From Entomortierella parvispora (lineage: Eukaryota > Mortierellomycota > Mortierellomycetes > Mortierellales > Mortierellaceae), in NCBI GenBank assembly GCA_963573315.1, contig OY752147.1, forward strand, positions 1,240,001 through 1,304,000: 64,000 nt of DNA, written 5' to 3'. A model generated the notes under the pieces. The model searched no databases and was not told where the DNA came from. It saw nothing but the letters and a program-made list of their open reading frames with translations. Within the stretch, counting starts at the first letter, position 1. Each line of letters begins with the position of its first letter. Positions 43,101-54,002 of the stretch are shown one piece after another. A program made the position numbers and the translations under genes.

Positions 43101-44568
43101 TTCGACTAAGGGTCGCTTGCTGCTGCCAACCAGTAAAGGTTGGTCCAGTAGAGGCCATCCCCCCATTGCCGACTTTTTCTCTATGAGGAGCAGCTATCGA
43201 CAGGGGGCCCAAAGGAGGTACATCAACTGAAAACGCTTGGTAATCATCTGTGGAAAAGTTTGCTGTGAGCGGAAGAGGTGCAAATTGAGGAAGGGGTGGA
43301 AGCGTTGTTGCCGGAGATGTGGGCGAAGGAAAGATTGTCGTAGCATTGGCAGCGACAGTGGATGCGCTCGACACAGAGTACGATCGTTGACTGACATGCC
43401 CAGTCATCACTGAGTTTGAGCGATGGTCGACAGGAGAGGACGATAAGGGCTCGGTGTCGGATACGCGCCAAGAACTTGAGCTGCTGTCCAACGTCAGCGC
43501 GGACAGAGAGAATGAGGGTGTGCACGAGGCTGACCGCGACTGTCGCGTCATTCCCATGGTCAAGGTTGTATTGCTGTTGGAGGTGGTTGCTGTAAGAGCG
43601 GAGGTGCAAGTGGTTGAGAAAGATGCTGGGGATACGGTATGTACAGAGTTGGGGAGACCAACAGAAGAATGAGGTTGCGAAAATGGAGCAAAAGGGTGGT
43701 CCGTGGAAGAAGAATTGTGGTGGCCAAAGAGCGAGCTGTAGAAGGTGGTTGGAGAGAAGAAGGCAGATGAGGAGGAAGAGGAGGTAGAGGATGATAGCGA
43801 GGGTGAAGACGAGGCTGATGAGGATGCAGAGCAAGATGAAGCACAGGACGACCGCACGGCCTCACGCGGATCCGCTGCGGGGGCGGCCGAAACGGTGTGG
43901 TGGCGCAAATGGTCCTTGGCGCAAGAGCCGGGGCTGGGCAAGGACAAAGAGCGACCACCACCACTAAGGCTCATGCTGGTGTCTGATCCATTCCCACTCC
44001 TCGGATTCGATGGCGAGGAAGACGGGGATCTGGCTGGTGCTGCCGTCGTTGTGGCTGTGGCAGTTGGTAGATCAGGCAGGGGTTGCAGCATGCCAGAGGA
44101 GAACGATGCCGTCGAGGATAAGGAGCGAACTGGCGGTGGAGGAGGGGGGGAGAAGCGCTTTGAGAGTGCCGAGATGGCGTTTTTGGCGCGGCTGGAGGTG
44201 CTGTTCTTACGCTCCCTCTTTGAATCAGGACTACGAAGGATATTGTGAATGCAGAGGATATCCTCTTCCCTGTCCTTGTCTTTGTCGTGAATGGAACATG
44301 GTGTCGAGCCGATGCTGCCGAGACTGAGGAGACTGTTTCTACTGCAGTGAATACTACTATTGCTGCTGTTGATGGATTCGAGAGGGAGAGAGGGACGACG
44401 TGGATGACGTTGTTGCTTGAGCTGTTCTTGTTCCTGGCCAAGAATGTCGTGGCTGAGCAGATCGCTGGTGGACCTGTACTTTGACTTGGAAGAGGAAGAG
44501 GAAGAGGAAGAAGAAGAGGATGGAGCGTGGCCCTGAGATCCATGCGGAGGATGTTTGAAGGAGAGCAT
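40172..44568 (-). CDS. Ras guanine-nucleotide exchange factor (Cdc25 type)
   Basis: Seven minus-strand exons are in phase: 43010-44568, 42820-42893, 42240-42387, 41109-42123, 40859-41029, 40557-40774 and 40172-40454, giving 1155 aa. Residues 1 to about 520 are Ser/Pro-rich and disordered, with poly-Ser runs. The RasGEF-N (REM) region has KVFLMIYRKFLRPRELLDML and continues into AWLKHHPNDL. A disordered insert of roughly 250 residues follows. The catalytic Cdc25 domain then has FNFISSWVGTMIL, GNFNTTMAIIGAMNTSSIHRL, the LPCIPYLGVHLGDLL signature and INFCLL-like helices. The protein loads GTP on Ras at membranes. Exon 2 uses an AAAG acceptor. A long purine-rich leader lies upstream. The start at 44568 is the first ATG after a hydrophobic, unlikely extension. 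Confidence 0.88.
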
Positions 44569-44947
44569 CTGGAGATGATGATGAGGCAGAAGAAGGTGGA
44601 GGAAAAGATGCAAGGAAGTGTAGAGACGGAAATGCAAAGATATGGAAGCGCGTTGGAGTGACCAGTGGAAAGAAAGGTTGTGGACAGAGCAGGACGAAGA
44701 ATTGAGAGGACAAGCGATGGACAAATAAATACAGTCGAGAACAAAAGCAAAGTGGACGTGAATGGGTACAGAGATTGACAGTTGAAAGAATACAGAAGGA
44801 CGAAGCAGCGAAGAATAGAGAGAAAGCAGAGAGACGAAGAATGGCGCGAAAGAGAGGAAACCCAATCCAATCGGTCACACAGCCTCAGGACGCGTACAAG
44901 AAAGCAGGGAAAGACAATGCACGCACTAGGAATGAGGTCCAAACAAG

Positions 44948-45020
44948 GGAAGGAGAGAGAAAGAAGAGAGAGAAAGAGAGGCAGAAGTCAGAGAGAGAAG
45001 AGAGAGAGAGAGAGAGAGAA
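44948..45020. repeat. GA-rich microsatellite tract
   Basis: A nearly pure purine tract dominated by GA dinucleotides lies about 400 bp upstream of the RasGEF start. It may form part of the leader or act as a GAGA-like promoter element. Confidence 0.8.
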
Positions 45021-45192
45021 TCGAACGAACGAACAAAAGAATTGAAACACGACCCCGAACAAGGGAACAGAGGAAGCAAGAAAAGAAGGAAAGAAAGAAA
45101 AGAAGAAAGAAAAGGAAGAAAAGAGGACGATGGAAAAGAAAGGCAGGCAGGCAGGTCAGGCAGGTAAGAGAGGAAAGTAAAGGGTCAAATGC

Positions 45193-45257
45193 GAAGGAGG
45201 GGAAAGGGGGAGCAGGAGGAGGGACGGAGAGGGGGGGAGGAGGAGGAGGAGGAGGAT
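45193..45257. repeat. GGA-rich tract
   Basis: Repeated GGA and GGGG units form a purine tract with six consecutive AGG units near 45236-45255. G-quadruplex formation on this strand is possible from the G-run spacing. Confidence 0.7.
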
Positions 45258-48200
45258 CGTGTTGTGTGCAAGTGAAGGCGAGGAAGGAGGAGGAAGGAGG
45301 AAGGAGTCGGTCGAGTCGAGTCGGGTTACGGATAATATTTCAAACAGCCGTCGACTGCGTCAGTGATGCGATGAAGGTGAAGGTGAAGGAATGAAGGAAT
45401 GGACACGATGACCGAATGGGCGGCTGCATGAGGGTTGGAGGGATGAGAATGAGAATGAGATTGAGAATGAGAAAGAGAGAGAGAGAGAGGAAGCAAGAGA
45501 TCGCAGCCGCAGGAAAAAGGGGAAAGGAGGCAGGCGGGGGCTGGCAGGACAAGGATGCGGACAATGATGAGGACAGCGATGAAATGCCTCTTTTGCCGCA
45601 GACTCGACTCTCGACGCGTAGAAAAGACAAACGCGCACGGCCAGCCTGTGGTGCAATGCTTCTTGTTCTTGTTCCTGTTCTTGGACTGGACGACTGTCTG
45701 TGGCGACATCGGGAGGGACCATGCCCTCCTCCTCCCTTTCTTCCTGCCAATACCGTCGATCGATCCCATCCATGTCCATGTCCACGCCCTCTTTTCGCCT
45801 GTCACCAGAACTCATCCCATCCCAGTCGGGACGAGACGCGACACGGTGAGCTGAAGAAAGGAAGGCAAGGACATGATGCGGCTGCATGACACAACCCGAA
45901 GCACGGAAAGGGAATGGAAGGGATGTGGATCGGGGGGTACAGTATGCTTGAGCAAGAGGCAGCCCTCCATGTGCACACACACAGCACTCAAGGCTTCCTC
46001 CTCTGTTGCTGTTGTCCATGGTGTCCATGCTGTCTATCGTCTGTACAAGCATTGTCGTCACCCCCGCCTTTGTGGCTGTTCTGGCTGTTCTGTCTTACAC
46101 GCGTGAATGACCGGCTCGTTGTGCGATTGGCAACATCCTTGGCCCCAAGTCTATTTTTTCCTCCCCTTTCTGTCTCCCTTTCTCCCTCCGCTTGCCGCCA
46201 GCTGGAAGTGCTGCCCCGTTCATCCCTTGTTAATCCCAACTGGCGTCAACTGACAGACAGACTGACAAACAGACAGACAGCCCCAGACGGGACAGGATGG
46301 ATCAAGATTTTTTGATCCTCCTGTCTTTTTCGTGTCCATACGAGAAACGGACGCGCGCGCTGTGTGGCTGTCTGTCCCACGCCTTGCGGAAATGAGCCTC
46401 GTCGTACATGTATTTACATGCTGGACCCGAGCACAGTCCTCAAGGGCCGTAGCACAAATCGGTACAACAGCATGCCACAAAACACCCAAAACAACACACA
46501 ACGAAGCATGAAAGAAGGGGGTGGTGAGTGCGTGAAAAAACAAAAGTGGCCCAAGTAGGAAACAGGGAGCTGGGGGTTCAGGGTGAAGGAAAAGAAAACA
46601 CTGAGACAGATGTTCAAAAACGTCCCTAGTCATCCGCACCCTGGGCAACCACCGCCATCCTCTCCGCCACACCTCGCCACTGAACCATTCCACCACCTTG
46701 CAACCCCAAACATTCGCATCGAGATGAGGAGACGGCGTCAGCCGAAAGAGACAGAGATAATGCAATTTCCCCCCCAATTGCCCAGTGCCATTTCATCCAT
46801 GTTCCATGTTTTGTTCTGTCCATGCCCACGTATCCTCTCTTGCAAATCGAGCCTCAAGCAAGGGATGTGAATTTGAGTGGAGGGAGAGTGAAAGTGGATC
46901 GGGTCACTGAGCTGGCCCGCAGCTGTTACAAAAACCTGTTGGCTGTTACTTCCCTGAAGGCACCTCGTTGACTCCTGTATCTTGGCACATACCAACGTTG
47001 GGCACAGCCGATTAAAAAAACGTCCTGACCGGCTCCCTCTCTTCCCCTTCTTCCGTTTTCTACTCCTAGGCCTCCTCCTCCTCCCCCTCTTCAGCTCCTC
47101 TGTCTCCTCGATCGTCTTTATCTTCCCTACTTTGGAATCTTGATTGATCTCTCGATAGGGCGAAGGGGTTCGTGCGAGAGACGTACAGTACAGTACATGT
47201 AGGTCGCATTTCTGATCCCTTGGGAACTTGTTACATTAGGACACGATTGTGTGCCTATCTCTCATTCGCCACATTACAAGCTCCTTGTTCCTTGAGGGAA
47301 ATAGAATCAAACGAGCTCATGGTTTATAATACATCGGAAACAAAAATGAGAAGGAAATAGCAAAGCAGGGATGAAAACTGAGGAATGGATTCCTGCTTTT
47401 TTTCTATTGTTTTCTGACACAACGACCTCTAGTCAGGAGTGACGACGGATCGGCATCTCTGCATGGATACAAAGAGCATCTTTCTTTCTTTGATTTCTCA
47501 TTAGTCCCTTTCCCTTTTCAGAATCCTTCTAGCGTAAAAGGGTACAAATCGAGTAATGCAGGAAGATCTTGGATTAGACCTTGATAAGAACGGGGGGGAG
47601 GAGAAAAAAAAGGAACGCGAGCTTTTGAAGGAAGTAGACTTTGCTGGACATAATAGAAAAGGTGGTTTTTTTAAAATAAACCACACATTCAAGGTCGATC
47701 CTCTCCATCTGAAGAATACATCCTCACAGCGAGGAGGAGGAAGAGAGAGAAGAAGAAGGAAGGGGAAAGAGAGAAGGACAGAAAGATAGACAAGACAAAC
47801 ACAGCCGTGAACGAAGGATGGGGCAAAAGAAGTCCCATGCAGCAAGCCGATCGTGTCCTTGCAGCCAAATCTAGATCTCTTACTCTATTTCCCCTCATGT
47901 AAAGATTCTTCCACGTCTTTGTGTGGTGTGTTTCCACTCTGCATCGGGTACATTTGTACACCAGAAACAACGAGAATCTTGTTGTTGTTGCGTATCGCTT
48001 TCACTGTTTTCCCTCTCCCCTTCGATCTCATTCTCATTCCTTCACTTGGCTTGGCAAGTGAAGCAGCATTCTTCAGCATTGCGTGCACAAGAACAACAGT
48101 CATGCAAAAATTGCAACAGCACAACAACACAACGTCCACAACAGTTAGACATCCAAGCACAGGCAATTACGCATGAAATAACGCGGGATCGTTAGTGCGC

Positions 48201-48475
48201 CCAAAAAAAAAAAAAAAAATCAGGGGTGTGGTTCCCAACCGCCAACATGTATGACAAATTGACGTTCAGCAAAGGCAAGGGAAAACGTGGCTCTTGTACG
48301 ACCACACCACACCAGCACCTCAAAGATCGGTACAAGTGGACAAACTTGTAGCCAGTGCGTTACATGGAGAATTGTTCAGTACAGTGCATTCACTCTACTT
48401 TTTAGTTACTCTACGTTGTGGTTATATTTTGGTAAGATGGTGGTAGCAAAAACAAGAATTATAGTCTTTTTATCT

Positions 48476-49764
48476 CTAAGCGAAAATAACTCCAATGACT
48501 GCCAAAGCAGCGACAGCAGAGAACAATCCCTTGGTAGCAACAGTCGACTCGGCACCGCTGGTCTTTCCAGCGATGCTGGGCTGAGTCACGTTACCAGAGG
48601 TGGTACCTGTGGGCTTGGCTCCTCCAGAGGCAGCAGGGGCCGAAGGAGTGACACCGCTAACGGTAGGCATGGGGACGGTGCCGCCGGACTGGTAAGGGGC
48701 GGCGTCGCTTTGGCAGACGGCGACGTTGGCAATGTTGATCTTGCGAGCCAAACCCAAGGGGATCAGCTTTTGAGCGGCACTGACAGTGTTGTTGTTCAAA
48801 TCGTGCTCCAAGCAATAGAAGCCCTGGGTCTTGTTTCCGGCAACATAGGTATCCAAGGACTTTGTGAAGGTGGCAATAACGGCGGCCTCGGTAATGGTGG
48901 GCATCTTCCAGTCGTTTGTATCAAACTGATCACCAGTCCAGTCAACGGGGATGTAACCCATCTTCTTGAGAACAAAGCGAACACGGCTGTTGATATCACC
49001 ATAGGGAGGGCGCATGTACTTGAGCTTCAGTCCAGTGGCGGCCAAGACGGCCTTCTCTGTCCACTTCATCTCGGCGACGATCTGCTCGTTGGTCAAGGTG
49101 GTCAAGGCGTGGTGGGACCAGGTATGGGAGGCCAAGTGGTGGCCTTCGGCCAACTCGCGCTTGACAGTGTCGGGATATTGGATAACGTTGGAACCAATCA
49201 AGAAGAAAGTGGCCGACAACTTTTGGGTCTTGAGGAAGTTCAACAACGTAGGCGTGGCAGTCGAGGGACCATCATCAAAGGTCAATCCCCAGGTATTGGG
49301 AGCCGCGCAGGCGGTGATATCGTCATCAGCACATCCATCGCAGGTCCAGTAGCACCTTTGGTGTTTAAATACGGTTCATGGAGAGCAATGAAGAGAAGGA
49401 AACAGATAAAGATGATAGCAAGGAGATGCACAAAAAAGAAACAAAGTTGTTAGAGAAAGGGCATTGGTGATACTGTATGATGTAGAAAAAGCTTTGGCAA
49501 AATGGGCTGGCAAGTGTTGGTGACTTACTCATCCTTAATTGGGGGGTTGGGGCACGAAGGGGGGTTACCGACGTGGAGAGGAATATTAGGTGCGCCGCTG
49601 AGGTCGCCAATCTCCTTGAGCCATGCCTGGACCTGGGGAGTGTTGGTGGGGGGGATCTCATTTTGAGGAGGGTAGTCGCTGATGACAATAGGTGTGTTCT
49701 GGGCGTTAACCGCAGACAGGGAGAGGACGACCAGCGTCAGGGAGGAGATAAGAATCTTGACCAT
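48476..49764 (-). CDS. chitin deacetylase, predicted GPI-anchored (CE4)
   Basis: Two minus-strand exons, 49529-49764 and 49355-48476, join in phase and give 371 aa. Residues 1-21 are a signal peptide. The polysaccharide deacetylase core has TFDDGPS (catalytic base Asp and metal Asp), SHTWSHH (metal His pair), RPPYGDIN and VDWTGDQFD. A Cys-rich segment (YWTCDGCADD) precedes the core. The C-terminus has a Ser/Thr/Pro-rich linker and a hydrophobic tail after small residues, as in GPI-anchored cell-wall proteins. The enzyme turns chitin into chitosan, a main wall polymer in Mucoromycota. The intron uses an AAAG acceptor. Confidence 0.92.
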
Positions 49765-50509
49765 TGTAGCTGGAGTGGTATGAATGTGAGTAGAAGAAGT
49801 TTGGGGGGAGGGGGGGTTATATGTGGATAAGGGTCGTTAAGTGAGTGGAAGGGCCAACGAGGCGATGTCGTTGTAGAAGTGAGGTGTGGAAAGAGGAAGG
49901 CGTGAAGAGAAGAGAAGAGAAGAAAAGAAAGAAAGAGATGGGAAGAGGATAGAAAAGGAGAACTGACACCAACCCTCGGCTCTTTTGTGGCGGCTGGACA
50001 GAGTGTCCATGAAAGAGATGGTAAAAATAGGGTCGTTGAATGGGATGGAAGGGTCGATGGAAGACTTCTACGTAACTCCAGTCCTTCCTCGGACTCGCTG
50101 TCCAGCTGGAAGCCACCTGCTCTGCCCTTTCGCCTTTACATCCTTTCTCTGCACCCTCTGCTTTTGAAGGAGCATGCATCATATTAATATTGATGGTCCG
50201 AGACAGCGATGAAGAAGACCCATGAAGAAAGATGCGATACCCTGGGCTGGCTGTTGGCGAGGAATTGTACCCGGGAGATACAAAAATAAATTGAATTTGA
50301 TTACCCAGGGACAACCGGCCTCGGTCGTCCGTCATTGCAACGACAAAGGTAAAAAAAGCTCAACAGGCAACACTCTTCCTCCCCATCAGATATTCTCCTT
50401 TGGCCTATTTCTGTCCCTACCTCTCCTTCTCCTCCTTTTCCTTCTTGTTCCTGATCTGTGAGTTTCTTCTGTTTGTGAGGCACAGCCTTTCTTCAGGGCA
50501 GAAGAGGCA
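49765..50509. other. intergenic region upstream of chitin deacetylase
   Basis: It holds the deacetylase promoter, with a GAGAAGAGAA purine tract at about 49907-49938. No gene is recognised on either strand. Confidence 0.5.
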
Positions 50510-50937
50510 ATGTTCTCAAAGTCTGTCGTTCCTCGGACTTTGCAGCAGTGCCGGCGCCTACAGCGCAGATTTTCTTTTACCTCTCTACTGCTTCATCGCT
50601 CGAACGCAAAAGAAACATGGAGACGGACCCGAGCCTTGTCATCAAACGCTCCTTCAGAAGCAGAGTGTCGTGTCCGAATGTCATGCAGACACAAGTGCCG
50701 ACAGCCAATTCTTACCCGAGAGCGAGAGATGTTTCTTTTTTTTCTTTTATTTCTTCTTACCAGGGCTCTCGCTCTTTTGTCAAGCCCGAGCGAATCCGTC
50801 TCTTGTTCGTCCAACCGCCCACTGAGGCTCTCAACAAACAAAGTGAAGAAAATCTCTTTGGAACAAATGAACAGTGGGTGACCTTTGGAGTTGGACAAAA
50901 ATGCACGAAATCCCTTTCGGCGCCGACTCCGCTCTAA
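50510..50937 (+). CDS. possible small mitochondrial protein (two exons, tentative)
   Basis: An ATG at 50510 opens a segment rich in Arg, Ser and Gln (MFSKSVVPRTLQQCRRLQRR) that looks like a mitochondrial presequence. A strong polypyrimidine tract and CAG acceptor end at 50763. They are followed by an open frame to 50937 reading SFVKPERIRLLFVQPPTEAL, then ENLFGTNEQWVTFGVGQ. The best in-phase joint uses a GC donor after 50605, which is weak. The final exon looks like real coding sequence, but I do not know the family. Chance frames remain possible. Confidence 0.35.
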
Positions 50938-51932
50938 ATTTGGTCAATTACGATCCAGATGGACCGCAATATTGCGATTCAGTGGGCGAGACCTGGTCCT
51001 GAAATTTAACAGAACCCGCTGTCAATTGATATGAAGCAAGGAACAGATAGAAAGGGAGATATCGGTGGCCAACAGATGAGATGGGGACGAAGATAGGTCG
51101 AGAGTCGAGCGAGAACGAATGGTGTCCTTGAGTGCCTTAATTGTCGCAAACACCAGGACCCTTTGAGGTGTACATGATCCACAAACATGCAAGAGAGTGT
51201 CTATCTTCTGTTGAGGCTTGCTATCAGTCGTGCGCCTCGATGAGATGCGGGCGAATGCCTGGTACAGTGTGTCTGTATGGTGGCTTTTTTCAACAATGGG
51301 GAGGGGGAGAGGTTCCCTGGTAGTTTCGATTGTTGGCTCCAAGTTGTGTGCGCCTTCCTGGGGAAGGCCGCTCTTTCCCGAGGATTGCGCCCAGGCTCAG
51401 GATTATTAGGACGAAAAGGGCGTCTGGAGAGCTCGACAGTGTACAGTACAGTAGTTTACCCAGGTCCAGAGAACAGAGGAAGGCGCACAGCATGTGGGAG
51501 AAGGACGACAGGGAAACAGAGCGGAAAAACCACTAGTGAAACTCATTTCGTCTGAGCCTGCACGCGCGCCCATGCTCAAACAGCCATTGAACAATGCCAG
51601 GGGTTTGTCGTCGTTTGATGAACGAAGGCCTTGAGCCAGAGGCAGACTACAGCAGTAGAAAGAGTCGCTAGGCCCTGTCTGGTAGCGAAGGTGCAGCGCG
51701 GTGGACGCGCCTGAAGGACCACGCCAGGAGATTTCTGCAGCCACACACGCGAACGTGATCCCAAGAGGGAACCGCACACTGAGGCGGTGTGTCCTCAAGA
51801 GCTGGCTGGCTTCGTCATCGTGTGATCCATCTGCTCCCTCCCTCCCTCCGCCCATCCTTGTCATCTGAATCGCCTCGTCCCTCCCTGCCTGCACACCCTC
51901 ATCTGCTGCTCCCTCTGCTCTGTCTGTCTGCA
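50938..51932. other. intergenic region before the MFS gene
   Basis: Nearly 1 kb without a recognised gene. A GTACAGTACAGTAG repeat lies near 51441-51454, and the leader before 51933 is strongly C/T-rich. Frames on the minus strand at 51406-51975 lack domain support. Confidence 0.5.
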
Positions 51933-53924
51933 ATGCTGCCATCTCGAAATGGGGCTGCTTCTCCATCATCGCCATCTAGTCTGGATGGGATCCCTCGGCG
52001 ATTCTGGATCCTGTTCCTAGGCGGTCTGGGCTTGATGATCTCGTATGCTGGTACGTGAAGACATGCTGTGGAAACCCTCTGCCTAGTAGTCTGCAGCTCA
52101 ACTGACCCTCCTATCCACGGAACTGGTTGTTACATGCAGATCGGTCCAACATGGCCGTAGCCATTGTGGCAATAGCGCGCGAGTACAACTACAACAAATC
52201 GGAGCAAGGTCTAATACTCGCCGCTTTCTTCGTCGGGTATATTCTTACGCCCATCCTGGGCGGCTCCCTCGCTGACAGACATGGTGGGAAAATGGTCCTT
52301 GCGACAGGTACAGTGCAGCCTTCACCCAGTTTCGAAACAGGAAAATGATGGACGCCTCTCCCTTGCCTCCCTTACCTCATGGTTTCACGCAACATCCTCG
52401 CTTACTCACTTTTCCACCCTTGCATGAGACAGGCGCCCTGACTTGGACCCTTTTCACGGCACTTACGCCCTGGGCGTCAGCTTGGGGGCTGGTCTGGGTG
52501 GTTCTAGTCCGTGTCGGTCTAGGACTGGGAGAAGGAGTCGCCTATCCGTCCGTGCACGCGCTGATCGGAGCTTGGATTCCACCTTGTGAAAGGTCAAAGG
52601 CCGTCGCCATGATCACTGCCTTTTCGTATCTTGGCGCCGTGATTGCACTCCCGACTTCCTCTGCCCTCGTGGTATCCTCTTGGGGTTGGAGGAGTATTTT
52701 CTGGCTCTTTGGTGCCCTTGGATTCACCTGGAGTGTCATTTGGCAGGTAATGAAAAAGAGCAGTAATCAAATCAAAAAAAAAAAAAAAAAAAAAAAACTA
52801 CTATCGTCTCAATGTGAAAGAGATCATTCTTTGAGGCCTAATTTGATGCCTTTTTTCAAACCAATCACTAGATCTGGGGCTCAAGTAGTCCAAAGACCTG
52901 CAAAAAACTGTCGCTTCAGGAAAGAAGATGGATTCTTCAAGAACAGCGGCTAGAACAGGAGGCGAACGGCCATTCCAGAATAAGTGAAGAACTTCAAGGA
53001 AGGGACGAGTTTTCTGGAGATGAAGAGGACAGCGGGACTGCCCATTCGATTCTCCCAGACTCGAATACAGTCGCCTATCAACCCGTGCAATCATCAGAGG
53101 ATCGTTTACATCAAAACTTCTCACAAGACCCCGTAACCTTGGTCGATGCTCATTCTCCCTCATCGTCAATGATTACCCGCAAGGTATCGACACCTTGGAG
53201 GACCCTGTTGCTTCGACGCGAGGTCTGGGCAATCATCATTTCCCAGTTCTGTAACTCTCTTGGATTCTTTGTAATGCAGTCTTGGCTGCCGACTTTTTAC
53301 TTGGACTACTACGGAGTGGATGTGGGTAAAATTGGATATTTTTCCGTTGTACCGTCCATTGCTCAAGGGACTATGGGCTTCGTGGCAGGATTCCTGGGCG
53401 ATAAGGCTGTTAAAGATTGGGGTTGGCCGACTCTGACGGTGCGCCGGACGAGCCAAGCTCTTGGCAGCATTGGTCTCGGCGTTTTCTTGCTCTTGGCCGT
53501 CAAATTGGCCAAGGATGCCAAAACGGCAATGATCCTTATCTCGATTGGGATGGCCATCAACGGATTCACTATGATCGGCGCGTCTGCATATCAGGTAACG
53601 GGAAATCTCGATGTCTGGACTTTGTGGCCCTCGTCTAACCCCTCCTCTCTTAATATCATGTAGCACGACTTTTGTCCGCAGCACGCAGGGTTCATTTTCT
53701 CTCTTGGAAACACTGCAGGGACGATCCCCGGGTTGGTTGGAGTATTTTTGGTAGGGTTTTTGTTGGACAAAGACAGGAATGAAAAGAATGGCGGGAACGC
53801 TGGTGGAATGGATGACAAGGCACGGTGGAACTTGATCTGGACATTTGTCTGTTTCTTTTACCTGTTTGGATCAGCTGTGTTTGTATTCATGTCAACCAAC
53901 AAAAAGTTCCCTCGCACGACGTAA
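51933..53924 (+). CDS. MFS transporter, anion:cation symporter-like
   Basis: Exons are 51933-52050, 52140-52307, 52433-52746, 52872-53594 and 53664-53924, giving 527 aa. After a short Ser/Pro-rich N-terminus the first membrane segment is FWILFLGGLGLMISYADRSN. The loop 2-3 motif of the major facilitator superfamily is GGSLADRHGGKMVL, and GLGLGEGVAYPSVHALI is typical of the SLC17/ACS group, which carries organic anions or phosphate. A cytosolic loop of about 110 residues joins the two six-helix halves; it is acidic with a QEE-type helix. Intron 3 holds a 24-base A run. The substrate cannot be read from sequence. The gene converges on APN2, 78 bp between stops. Confidence 0.85.
52774..52797 (+). 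repeat. 24-base poly-A run in an MFS intron
   Basis: The run lies within intron 3 of the MFS gene, between the donor at 52747 and the acceptor at 52871. It is a likely site of length variation. Confidence 0.9.
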
Positions 53925-54002
53925 TGAACCCCCCCCCTTCCCTGGAACCGTCGGGACTCCATTAACATTGTGGTAGACAAGGATACATAGAAAGCGACTT
54001 TA

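Larger units (their letters stand above)
44569..48475. other. 3.9-kb gene-poor, purine-rich region
   Basis: This gap lies between the RasGEF start and the chitin deacetylase stop, so it includes the RasGEF promoter and the deacetylase 3' region. Many frames of 60-230 codons exist, but they are low-complexity products of GA, CT and GGA tracts. No domain or splice set was found. Repeats of CAGTACAGTACATG type occur near 47187-47200. Confidence 0.5.

Noticed and set aside
45326-46777. Several frames of 130-230 codons on both strands
   Set aside because: They are products of CT/GA low-complexity sequence, overlap each other and show no domain or splice logic.
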